From NCBI GenBank assembly GCA_900764725.1, contig CAAFPB010000103.1:1-12557 (forward strand): a stretch of 12,557 bases of DNA, read 5' to 3'. Every line of letters begins with the position of its first letter. The stretch's first letter is position 1. Below, in pieces: positions 1-6,021 of the stretch. The translations under genes and the position numbers were made by a program. The notes below the pieces were generated by a model. That model made no database searches. It was given only the letters and a program-made list of their open reading frames with translations, and was not told the origin of the DNA. This DNA comes from an uncultured Catenibacterium sp. (GTDB lineage: Bacteria; Bacillota_I; Bacilli_A; Erysipelotrichales; Coprobacillaceae).

Positions 1-27
1 CTTGCAGATAGCCAAGTACCTAATACA

Positions 28-158
28 GTTGTAACAGAGTAAACTCTGCTACAAAGGGTGCTGTCAACCACCCTATGATGTAACGCCACTTTAGATAGCA
101 ATATCTATTGGGGTTAAAGGTCGGAGGTGTAAACCGTTAGTACGACTGGGTAGTTGAC
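28..158 (+). ncRNA. Structured RNA candidate (3' part), class unresolved
   Basis: No reading frame is supported here, and the base composition is richer in G+C than the flanks. On the plus strand it folds well by eye. One hairpin pairs 29-33 with 50-54 and 35-39 with 44-48. A long helix pairs 63-73 with 148-158 (11 positions, one C-A mismatch) and encloses two arms: 82-87 with 111-115 extended by 92-97/102-107 and closed by a GCAA loop, and 120-123/143-146 plus 126-128/133-135 closed by a GTAA loop. Two GNRA tetraloops on this strand, and none on the other, argue for a plus-strand RNA. The 5' part probably lies outside the window. There is no T-run for a plus-strand terminator. Large ornate classes such as raiA or ROOL RNA are possible, but I do not recognise a diagnostic motif. 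Confidence 0.5.
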
Positions 159-168
159 CATATACCTC

Positions 169-189
169 AAAAGGCAGTCATTGACTGCC
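169..189 (-). terminator. Rho-independent terminator after the CapA-like gene
   Basis: On the minus strand a perfect 7-bp stem (GGCAGTC / GACTGCC, 3-nt loop) at 173-189 is followed by TTTT (169-172). It begins directly after the TAG stop at 190-192, so it ends the dut-capA transcript. The U-tract is short. Confidence 0.7.
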
Positions 190-1266
190 CTACATATCAA
201 TTTTGATATTCTTTACTTTCTGTTTGACTTCTTCTTTCATACTAGGAATAGTCAGATTAGGAAAACCATGCTTCTTTACTAACTTATTTGTATAATCCTT
301 TAAACGATAAACAGAAAAATCATGTCTTTCTTTTTTACCTGTTAAGGTATAGTAATTCACGAGTGGTGTAAAAACCACGTTCTTAATCTTCTTTTTCTCT
401 ATATCAAAAGAAAGCATACCTTCTAATTGACAAGATTCCTCCATCATACCACTCACAAAATTACCTAAGCTATAAGCGACTAATGTACGCTTACCATCCG
501 CTCTTTGAATATATTCTACATCCTGTAATGTATGTGTATGTGTTCCAATAATAACATCAGCACCTGCATCCGCAAGAGTCTGTGCCATATTCTTCTGGAA
601 TGTATTAGGATGTTGATCATATTCAATACCCCAATGACAGGATACAATCACAATATCCGCATTCTCTCTTGCCTTCTTCATATTATCCATCATAGTGGAT
701 TCATGAAAGTTAATCATATATGGGAGTTTCTTTTGATAAGTCACACCATTCACATATTGATTAAAGGAGAGTAATGCAATCTTAATACCATTCTTCTCTA
801 CTATCTTAATATCCTGTTTCTCTTCCTCATTCTTGTAGAGTCCTAAATAAGTAATCTGAGGATGTTTACTAAATACCTGAATAGAATGTAGTATACCCGC
901 TGCACCTTGATCATATGCATGATTGGTCGCTCCATTCACTACATTAAATCCTACCTTTTCTAAATCATCTACAACACTATCAGGTGCATTAAAAAGTGGA
1001 TAACCAGAAGGTTCTCCTCCACCTAATATCGTCTCCTGATTCACAAAACAATAATCTGCCTGGATATACTTCTTAATATTCTTATAGTAGCCTGTAAAGT
1101 CATAACCACTAGAAGTCTTGGCTTCATCAAGCATACATTGATGATAGAGATTATCCCCTACAGCAACAAAAGAAACACTTGCTGTCTCTTCCTTTACTTC
1201 TTCTTTAGGAGGTGTACTACATCCTGAAAGAAGTAACATAACTGCAAGAAGAAGTTTGTATTTCAT
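190..1266 (-). CDS. CapA-family (PGA_cap) metallophosphatase-like lipoprotein
   Basis: A 358-residue protein of the CapA/PgsA-type family (PF09587), which has a calcineurin-like dinuclear metal fold. Members are linked to poly-gamma-glutamate or capsule synthesis, but many stand-alone copies have no known substrate. A signal peptide with lipobox LLSGC makes Cys16 the likely lipidated residue, so the enzyme sits on the outer face of the membrane. Family motifs appear in order: GD at 37-38, NQE at 76-78, GATNHAYDQG at 112-121, CHWGIEY at 210-216, GTHTHTLQ at 241-248 and YSLGNF at 265-270, so the metal site looks intact. It starts 3 nt after the dUTPase stop with no clear ribosome binding site, which suggests translational coupling. 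No capB, capC or other polyglutamate genes are visible, so a capsule role is not supported by context. The family call is firm; the substrate is unknown. Confidence 0.88.
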   Translation of the reverse strand: MKYKLLLAVMLLLSGCSTPPKEEVKEETASVSFVAVGDNLYHQCMLDEAKTSSGYDFTGYYKNIKKYIQADYCFVNQETILGGGEPSGYPLFNAPDSVVDDLEKVGFNVVNGATNHAYDQGAAGILHSIQVFSKHPQITYLGLYKNEEEKQDIKIVEKNGIKIALLSFNQYVNGVTYQKKLPYMINFHESTMMDNMKKARENADIVIVSCHWGIEYDQHPNTFQKNMAQTLADAGADVIIGTHTHTLQDVEYIQRADGKRTLVAYSLGNFVSGMMEESCQLEGMLSFDIEKKKIKNVVFTPLVNYYTLTGKKERHDFSVYRLKDYTNKLVKKHGFPNLTIPSMKEEVKQKVKNIKIDM

Positions 1267-1269
1267 AGA

Positions 1270-1758
1270 TCATTTAGTCGTTGATCCAAATCCACCATTA
1301 CGTGTTTCAGTTGCATCATCATCTTCAGTAATACCATATGTCATGAAGATTCCCTGGGCAATACCCTGTCCAGCCTGAACATCAACTACTTTTCCTTCAT
1401 TTGAATCATTTGTCATCTTAATAAAGATATGACCTTCATTATCTGAATAGAAATAATCACTATCAATAACACCTACAGTATTATTTAACTGTAAACGATA
1501 TTTAAATCCTAAACCACTTCTAGGATAAATCATTAATACCCATCTTTCATTCATTTCACAACGGATTCCTGTAGGAATCTTTACTGTTTCTCCAGGTTCT
1601 AAATGTATATCAATAGGTGTATAAAAATCATATCCTGCAGATCCTTTAGTTGCACGACGTGGAAGCTTAATGGCATCATAAATGTCCTTTACATCTTCCT
1701 TTTCCATTCCCATTTGAAATTGTTCATAAGATACTTTATAAAATTTAGCGCTCTTCAT
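1270..1758 (-). CDS. dut: dUTP diphosphatase (trimeric dUTPase family)
   Basis: Hydrolyses dUTP to dUMP and pyrophosphate, keeping uracil out of DNA and supplying dUMP for thymidylate synthesis; cytoplasmic. All five trimeric-dUTPase motifs are present in the 162 residues: I GSAGYDFYTP at 39-48, II PRSGLGFK at 79-86, III NNTVGVIDSDY at 92-102 with the catalytic Asp in GVID, IV GQGIAQ at 130-135, and V RNGGFGSTTK at 153-162. An N-terminal extension of about 35 residues precedes motif I, longer than in the compact E. coli-type enzyme. The start is set by a strong AAAGGAG site 8 nt upstream. It is the first gene of a two-gene unit with the CapA-like gene 3 nt downstream. A TATAAT-like element (1785-1790) lies just past the preceding gene's terminator. 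Confidence 0.93.
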   Translation of the reverse strand: MKSAKFYKVSYEQFQMGMEKEDVKDIYDAIKLPRRATKGSAGYDFYTPIDIHLEPGETVKIPTGIRCEMNERWVLMIYPRSGLGFKYRLQLNNTVGVIDSDYFYSDNEGHIFIKMTNDSNEGKVVDVQAGQGIAQGIFMTYGITEDDDATETRNGGFGSTTK

Positions 1759-1784
1759 TCTAATCTCCTTTCGCTCTTATATAT

Positions 1785-1790
1785 ATTATA
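1785..1790 (-). promoter_or_regulatory. Putative -10 element for dut-capA
   Basis: A perfect TATAAT on the minus strand lies 26 nt upstream of the dut start and directly after the T-run of the upstream terminator. No convincing -35 hexamer is seen at 16-18 nt. The position between a terminator and a strong ribosome binding site makes a promoter likely. Confidence 0.45.
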
Positions 1791-1793
1791 CAT

Positions 1794-1818
1794 AAAAAGC
1801 CTAGATATTACTCTAGAC
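1794..1818 (-). terminator. Terminator overlapping the end of the small lipoprotein gene
   Basis: On the minus strand GTCTAGA pairs with TCTAGGC (7 bp with one G-U, 6-nt loop, 1799-1818), followed by TTTTT (1794-1798). The stop codon at 1813-1815 lies inside the 5' arm, so gene end and terminator are merged. Confidence 0.75.
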
Positions 1819-2340
1819 TTTAGTCTCAAAATTATATTTAAATTCTTTATAGGTTGTTGCAGTTTTTGTATCCTTCACTACAGCATAACAATAATGATCA
1901 CCCTGGCTTACTTCTATACTTACTGCAACCTTTCGCTTATCTGAAAAAGAAAATGTAGACTTTTCTACATGTGGACTATTTAAATCATTATCAGGAACTG
2001 AAATAGTAAGAAAATACTTAAGAGAATCATTCTCACCTGTTTTCATATTGCCATGATAACAACGCATGATCTTATTATCCTTCTTCAATGTATAAGCTAC
2101 ATCTAAATTCTTTTTTACTACATAAGCATCAATATCCTTAAATTCCTTCTTATGTAGGTTCTTATTCATCTCTTGAAAGAAAGCTGTCTTATAATCTCTA
2201 TCTTCATATGTAATAGAGATTTCTTCGCCATTCAACATACCTGAATAGAATGTTCTTACTTCCTGTGTTATATAATTTGAATTGGCACGTGTTGAACATC
2301 CACTTGTCAACAAAAGTGCGATTAACCAAAGTATCTTCAT
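1813..2340 (-). CDS. Small lipoprotein of unknown function
   Basis: A 175-residue exported lipoprotein that I do not recognise. A short signal peptide with lipobox LTSGC places the lipidated Cys at 15. The mature part (about 160 residues) is hydrophilic and mixed charged, with alternating strand-like stretches and no membrane segment after the signal. Two mature cysteines (94 and 151) could form a disulfide. No catalytic motif is visible. The start is supported by an AGGTGAT ribosome binding site upstream and by the correct position of the signal peptide. It appears to be its own transcript: a TATAAT lies 18 nt upstream, the preceding gene ends in a strong terminator, and this gene's own terminator overlaps its stop. 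A surface or solute-binding accessory role would be a guess. Confidence 0.75.
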   Translation of the reverse strand: MKILWLIALLLTSGCSTRANSNYITQEVRTFYSGMLNGEEISITYEDRDYKTAFFQEMNKNLHKKEFKDIDAYVVKKNLDVAYTLKKDNKIMRCYHGNMKTGENDSLKYFLTISVPDNDLNSPHVEKSTFSFSDKRKVAVSIEVSQGDHYCYAVVKDTKTATTYKEFKYNFETKV

Positions 2341-2358
2341 GCTTTATCACCTGTAAGC

Positions 2359-2364
2359 ATTATA
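2359..2364 (-). promoter_or_regulatory. Putative -10 element for the small lipoprotein gene
   Basis: A perfect TATAAT on the minus strand between the Ltp-gene terminator and the lipoprotein start. Nothing resembling TTGACA lies at 16-18 nt, so the promoter is suggested by position and -10 quality only. Confidence 0.4.
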
Positions 2365-2395
2365 CATATTATTTATGGAATAACTGTGTATTTTC

Positions 2396-2424
2396 AAAAA
2401 AAGAAGCACTAAATTGTACTTCTT
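2396..2424 (-). terminator. Strong terminator after the PASTA/Ltp gene
   Basis: On the minus strand AAGAAGTAC pairs with GTGCTTCTT (9 bp with one G-U, 6-nt loop), followed by five more T. It lies about 30 nt past the stop of the gene ending at 2455. Confidence 0.8.
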
Positions 2425-2454
2425 TTAAACTCTTTAAAAAATACAACTTTGAGA

Positions 2455-3339
2455 TTACTGTGGTAGGTTATCTACTGCATATTGTGCTTCTTCTGCAGTG
2501 AACTTTTCTCCATAGCTTGAAGTCAACTGTTCGTAGATAGCTGAACGAGACATATGCATTCTAGTTTGATAAGACTTTGCTTTTTCTAATGCATTTGCCT
2601 TATAATCAGCTACTAAATGATCCACTGCATACTGTGCAGCTTCTGCAGGAAAACCTTCTCCATAAGAAGAAGTTAACTGATCATAGATAGCTGCCTTAGA
2701 CATATGCATTCTAGAAGAATAAGATTCTGCTTTCGCAAGTGCATTCTTATCTTCCATAGTAGGTTCTTTACCCTTCGAATAGTGAACAGTGACAGTACTT
2801 CCCTTTTCTAATTGTGTACCTGCCTGAGGTGACTGACTAATGAATCCACCTTCTGCTACATTATCAGAGAAGTCTTCTTCTTTACTTAACTGGAATCCAT
2901 TTTGATCACACCAAGCCTGTGCATCAGTATTTCTCAAATCAGCTACTTCCACTTTCTCTACCTTCTTAGTCTTCTCTACTTTTTCTGCAGTAGATACTTT
3001 AGGTGTAGATTCTGTTGGCTTGGAATCACTGATACAGCCTGCATAACCGACAATAAAGAAACCTGCAAGAATCATACAAAGTGCTTTTTTCTTTGACTGT
3101 TTCTTAAATAGACAATACACAAGATAGCCAATACCTATTAAAAAAGCGATGGAACCTAACATTGCGAATGCATCCACTGAAACGCATCGAATCGCAAACA
3201 ATACAAAGAAAACAAGTGAAGCCATTAATATCTTTTTTGCCTTATCATTTGGTTCATTGTTTTTCTTTGCCTTAACAAAATACACAATACCTAATACAAG
3301 TAAAACTACAAATAATAGAAATAAAATCATAATCAACAT
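2455..3339 (-). CDS. Membrane protein with PASTA domain and two Ltp repeats
   Basis: A 294-residue protein with three parts. Residues 1-104 contain about four hydrophobic segments (near 2-23, 36-50, 58-78 and 86-104). Residues 105-129 are a Lys/Glu/Thr-rich linker. A PASTA-like domain covers about 130-190, with the typical SQSPQAGTQLEKGSTVTV core. Two tandem Ltp repeats (PF07553, host cell surface-exposed lipoprotein family) span 200-249 and 250-294 and share motifs RMHMS, AIY and QLTSSYGE. The phage TP-J34 protein Ltp, with the same repeats, blocks phage DNA entry, so superinfection exclusion is one possible role; surface adhesion or wall sensing through PASTA is another. The sequence near Cys102 (YAGC) resembles a lipobox only weakly. 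The first ATG follows AAGGAAGGGG; a second ATG three codons later is also possible. It is transcribed alone and ends in a strong terminator. Confidence 0.82.
   Translation of the reverse strand: MLIMILFLLFVVLLVLGIVYFVKAKKNNEPNDKAKKILMASLVFFVLFAIRCVSVDAFAMLGSIAFLIGIGYLVYCLFKKQSKKKALCMILAGFFIVGYAGCISDSKPTESTPKVSTAEKVEKTKKVEKVEVADLRNTDAQAWCDQNGFQLSKEEDFSDNVAEGGFISQSPQAGTQLEKGSTVTVHYSKGKEPTMEDKNALAKAESYSSRMHMSKAAIYDQLTSSYGEGFPAEAAQYAVDHLVADYKANALEKAKSYQTRMHMSRSAIYEQLTSSYGEKFTAEEAQYAVDNLPQ
2458..2742 (-). repeat. Tandem 150-bp repeat encoding two Ltp units
   Basis: Two direct repeat units, 2593-2742 and 2458-2592, encode the Ltp repeats of the membrane protein. They match at protein level over about 40 residues (AQYAVD, QLTSSYGE and RMHMS are shared) and clearly at DNA level, with a period of 150 bp. 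The second unit is cut at the stop codon. This is an internal duplication within one gene. Confidence 0.8.
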
Positions 3340-3405
3340 CCCCTTCCTTGGATAACTATATTGTAGTACTAATAGTAAAAAGATGTGTTGAGTAAGTGCT
3401 GGAGA

Positions 3406-3423
3406 ACGCCTATTTATAGGCGT
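3406..3423. repeat. Perfect 18-nt inverted repeat upstream of the PASTA/Ltp gene
   Basis: ACGCCTATTTATAGGCGT is a 7-bp perfect dyad with a 4-nt centre, 67 nt upstream of the gene starting at 3339. Neither strand has a T-run after it, so it is not a good terminator. It could be an operator or an RNA hairpin. Confidence 0.4.
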
Positions 3424-3439
3424 CTAGAAAAAATAATTT

Positions 3440-3464
3440 AAAAAGCTGTACGATGACAGCTTAT
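3440..3464 (-). terminator. Second, duplicated copy of the phoR terminator
   Basis: A 25-nt segment identical to 3627-3651. On the minus strand AAGCTGT pairs with ACAGCTT (7 bp, 6-nt loop), followed by TTTTT. It lies 187 nt past the first copy and would catch read-through from phoR. Confidence 0.65.
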
Positions 3465-3499
3465 AATTTGAACTCTTTTGATTTTCAGGTAATTAAAAA

Positions 3500-3546
3500 C
3501 CTTTCGCTGTATTATTAATTTGCTCATATTAACTCAAAGCGAAAGG
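3500..3546. promoter_or_regulatory. Long stem-loop between the two terminator copies
   Basis: CCTTTCGCT (3500-3508) and AGCGAAAGG (3538-3546) form a perfect 9-bp stem around a 29-nt loop that can itself pair TTAAT with ATTAA. On the plus strand the 3' arm contains part of the AAAGGAG site of a short TTG frame, so the stem could hide it. On the minus strand the stem is followed by TTTTT (3495-3499), so it could also be a further terminator. The sequence alone does not settle which. Confidence 0.4.
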
Positions 3547-3556
3547 AGATCACAAA

Positions 3557-3643
3557 TTGGAAAATGATCTAAGAATTATTTTAATTGATTATGAACCCTT
3601 TGTACAGTCATATACAATTTCAATTAAAAAAGCTGTACGATGA
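3557..3643 (+). CDS. 28-codon small ORF or truncated gene remnant
   Basis: TTG start with a well-spaced AAAGGAG site (8 nt), 28 codons, TGA stop. The product begins MENDLRIILIDYEPFVQ. The RIILIDYEPFV stretch is loosely like the first strand of a response-regulator receiver domain (where DDEP would be usual), but the frame ends after 28 residues. Its last codons run into the duplicated terminator sequence, as if a 5' gene fragment had been joined to it. It is opposite in strand to all neighbours and sits between the two terminator copies. It may be a gene remnant, a small peptide, or chance. The quality of the ribosome binding site is the main reason to list it. Confidence 0.3.
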   Translation: MENDLRIILIDYEPFVQSYTISIKKAVR

Positions 3644-3651
3644 CAGCTTAT
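3627..3651 (-). terminator. phoR (pst-pho operon) terminator
   Basis: On the minus strand AAGCTGT pairs with ACAGCTT (7 bp, 6-nt loop), followed by TTTTT. The phoR stop codon TAA at 3648-3650 overlaps the upper end of the stem. This closes the seven-gene phosphate operon. Confidence 0.75.
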
Positions 3652-5330
3652 GATTTATTAGGAAGTGTAATTGTAATACAAGTACCTTCTCCTAATTGAC
3701 TATGTAATTTTACTGTTCCTTTATTATAAGAAACAATATGCTTAACAATGGCAAGACCTAAACCTGTACCACCTTTGATTCTACTACGTCCCTTATCAAC
3801 ACGGTAGAATCTTTCAAAGACACGGCCTTGGTCTGCAAGAGGTATACCAATACCTGTATCCTTGACTTCGATGACCATGTTATCCTTCTTACTATAAATA
3901 TGAACATATACATGACCATCTTCTTTGTTGTATTTAATCGCATTACTTACAAGATTAGAAATTAATGTTTCTATCTGTGAACCATTACCTACATAAGTAA
4001 TAGGGTCTACATCTGTATGAAGTTCTACCTTATATTTCAATAATAAACCTTCATAATCTTCTGATATGTCCTTCATTAATGCCTGCATCTTTACAGGAAC
4101 CTTTTCTACAATGAGATCATCACTATCTAGTCTAGATAACATCAAGATATCATTAATCAAAGATGACATATTAGTCACTTCAGTTTGAATCTTAGAGAGC
4201 ATCATCTTCTTCTGATTTTCATCATTAATGAATCCTTGTGATAATAATTCACTGTAGCCTCTAATTGCTGTAATAGGTGTTTTTAATTCATGAGATACAC
4301 TAGAGAAGAATTCTTCTCTCATCTTCTGTGAGTTCTTCATTGCAGTAATATCTACAAAGAAAAGTGCTGTACCAAATGGAAGGCGGGAGATTGCACATTG
4401 GTAATCAAAATCATGAATCTTTAATTCTATACGTTGTTTCTTAGGTGCACTATTTAAGGCATTAATAAGCTCTGGATAAGAGATATGATCAACTAAGTTA
4501 TCTTTCTCTTTTAATGGTCCTAGAATCTTTATAGCACTATCATTGACACTTAAGATCATGCCATTCTCATCAAGTAAGATAAAGCCTTCCTCCATCTTTC
4601 TTAATATCGCATTGATCTTATCTTGTTCAAATCTTGTTTCTCTCATAGATTTTCTTAATCGATGAGAAAGATTTTCTAATGTATCAATAATAGGTGTGAA
4701 TTCTTCATAATCTGTTGTTGGGAGTTCAAAACGATAATCTTCAGTCATATTATTAAGAGACTCACTAATTTCTGTAAGTGGTTGAGTGACTCTCTTAGAT
4801 AACTTGCGTGCAAGTATATACGAAAATAATACACTGACAAGAATAGAAATCACAAAAGCAGGGATAAGTTCTGGGAAATAACCCCATATACCTGAATAAG
4901 GGATGGACAATCTAACGATATGGTTATCTTTATAATATGCAGCATAGAGAAGTGGCTGATTAGTTGTTTCAGAACGTCTCTTTGCATAACCTACATGATT
5001 AGGAGAATGAAGTGCTTCCTGTACTTCTTCTCTTTTAATATGATTAGAAGAGATGTCCTTCTTATATGTATCTGCAAGAACCTTACCATTTTTATCAATC
5101 ACAGATATTCTTGTATCATCAGAGAAAGCAAGTGGATTCAATGTTTCTATCTGTTTATTCAAATCACCAGAATAATCTAGATTATATTCAATAAGCTTGA
5201 CTGAATACATCATTTCTCTTTCAGAATCATGCTGCATTGAACCAGAAATAATAAATATACTTGTTGCACTACAGATACATAGAGATACAAGTAAAAGTGA
5301 GATGAAATATCTCAATATAGATTGTCTCAT
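3648..5330 (-). CDS. phoR: PhoR-type sensor histidine kinase
   Basis: The membrane sensor kinase of the phosphate regulon, 560 residues. Layout: membrane segment at about 8-30, extracytoplasmic region 31-153, second membrane segment about 154-174, HAMP region about 174-226, PAS domain about 237-330, HisKA with SHELKTP (phosphorylated His347) and HATPase_c. ATP-binding boxes are N (NLVSNAIKY, 459-467), G1 (DTGIGI, 491-496) and G2 (GTGLGL, 521-526). It is expected to phosphorylate PhoP when phosphate is scarce, with input from the Pst transporter through PhoU. Its ATG overlaps the phoP stop by 1 nt (TAATG), so translation is coupled. The PhoR identity rests on the domain order and on being last in a pst-phoU-phoP operon; the kinase class alone would fit several sensors. 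Confidence 0.92.
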   Translation of the reverse strand: MRQSILRYFISLLLVSLCICSATSIFIISGSMQHDSEREMMYSVKLIEYNLDYSGDLNKQIETLNPLAFSDDTRISVIDKNGKVLADTYKKDISSNHIKREEVQEALHSPNHVGYAKRRSETTNQPLLYAAYYKDNHIVRLSIPYSGIWGYFPELIPAFVISILVSVLFSYILARKLSKRVTQPLTEISESLNNMTEDYRFELPTTDYEEFTPIIDTLENLSHRLRKSMRETRFEQDKINAILRKMEEGFILLDENGMILSVNDSAIKILGPLKEKDNLVDHISYPELINALNSAPKKQRIELKIHDFDYQCAISRLPFGTALFFVDITAMKNSQKMREEFFSSVSHELKTPITAIRGYSELLSQGFINDENQKKMMLSKIQTEVTNMSSLINDILMLSRLDSDDLIVEKVPVKMQALMKDISEDYEGLLLKYKVELHTDVDPITYVGNGSQIETLISNLVSNAIKYNKEDGHVYVHIYSKKDNMVIEVKDTGIGIPLADQGRVFERFYRVDKGRSRIKGGTGLGLAIVKHIVSYNKGTVKLHSQLGEGTCITITLPNKS

Positions 5331-6007
5331 TATTGACCATCCTCAATAAAACGATAACCTACACTTCTGATTGTCTTAATATAATGATGTCCATCATCGC
5401 CAAGTTTTGCACGTAAAGAACGAATATGTACATCTAGAGCTCTTGATTCGCCTACAAAATCATAACCCCAGATATTATTTAATAATTCTTCTCTTTCTAC
5501 AACACGTTCTTTATTTTCTACAAGATAAACAAGTAACTGATATTCCTTATGTGTTAATTCTAACTTTTCACCTTGTTTTAGAATAATATGTTTAGATTTA
5601 TCAATTTCTAAAGATGTTGTCTTAATAACCTTTGAATGATGCTGGCTTCTTCTAAGTAATGAGCGAACACGTGCAGCAAGTTCCAGCACTCCAAATGGTT
5701 TCGTCATATAATCATCACAGCCTGAATCTAAACCTCTTACTTTATCTATTTCACGATCCTTTGCAGAAAGAATTAAGATGGGTAAAGTAGTATTGGTTTT
5801 TCTAATCTGTTTAATGGCTGAAATACCATCTAATTCCGGTAACATGACATCAAATATTGCAAGATCTGGTGTATCTTCATGAATTGCGACAATTGCATCT
5901 ATCGCATTATTAAATAGGGTAATTTGATACCCACTTGATTCAAGAGATAACTTGATAATTTCCTGAATATTTTCATCATCTTCAATTACATAAATTCGTT
6001 CGCTCAT
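5330..6007 (-). CDS. phoP: PhoP/PhoB-type response regulator (OmpR family)
   Basis: The 225-residue partner of PhoR and transcription regulator of phosphate genes. The receiver domain (1-120) has the acidic pair Asp10/Asp11, phospho-acceptor Asp53 (FDVMLPELDG), Ser81 at the switch position and the conserved Lys103 (TKPF). The C-terminal winged helix (about 128-223) has the OmpR-family ending: ALDVHIRSLRAKLG, then RSVGYRF. Phosphorylated PhoP should bind tandem TT-A-CA-like hexamers, and such a set lies before pstS, so autoregulation of the operon is likely. A GGGGG-type ribosome binding site lies about 10 nt upstream of the start. phoU ends 14 nt upstream and phoR overlaps by 1 nt. It could equally be named phoB, regR or walR-like from sequence alone; the pst context decides. 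Confidence 0.92.
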   Translation of the reverse strand: MSERIYVIEDDENIQEIIKLSLESSGYQITLFNNAIDAIVAIHEDTPDLAIFDVMLPELDGISAIKQIRKTNTTLPILILSAKDREIDKVRGLDSGCDDYMTKPFGVLELAARVRSLLRRSQHHSKVIKTTSLEIDKSKHIILKQGEKLELTHKEYQLLVYLVENKERVVEREELLNNIWGYDFVGESRALDVHIRSLRAKLGDDGHHYIKTIRSVGYRFIEDGQ

Positions 6008-6021
6008 TGGTTATATCCCCC

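Noticed and set aside
1..189. Left-edge segment as tmRNA, RNase P RNA, SRP RNA or a group II intron end
   Set aside because: No tRNA-like CCA end or TFC-type arm, no RNase P core sequences and no domain V hairpin could be seen.
532..774. Plus-strand 80-codon open frame
   Set aside because: It lies wholly inside the CapA-like gene in antisense, has a Cys/Ile-rich composition typical of antisense shadows, and no ribosome binding site.
1603..1944. Plus-strand 113-codon open frame
   Set aside because: It runs antisense across the dut start, the promoter and terminator region and the lipoprotein end. The hydrophobic composition comes from complementary AT-rich codons.
2250..2501. Plus-strand 83-codon open frame
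   Set aside because: It is antisense across the lipoprotein start, a promoter and a terminator; no start signal.
3406..3423. Dyad as a terminator
   Set aside because: No T-run follows on either strand; the A/T-rich tract on one side precedes rather than follows the stem for the minus strand.
3758..3943. Minus-strand 61-codon frame inside phoR
   Set aside because: It is a shifted-frame shadow of the kinase ATP-binding region, whose motifs are intact in the true frame.
4920..5180. Plus-strand 86-codon open frame
   Set aside because: It is antisense to the extracytoplasmic region of phoR, is Cys/Ile-rich and has no ribosome binding site.
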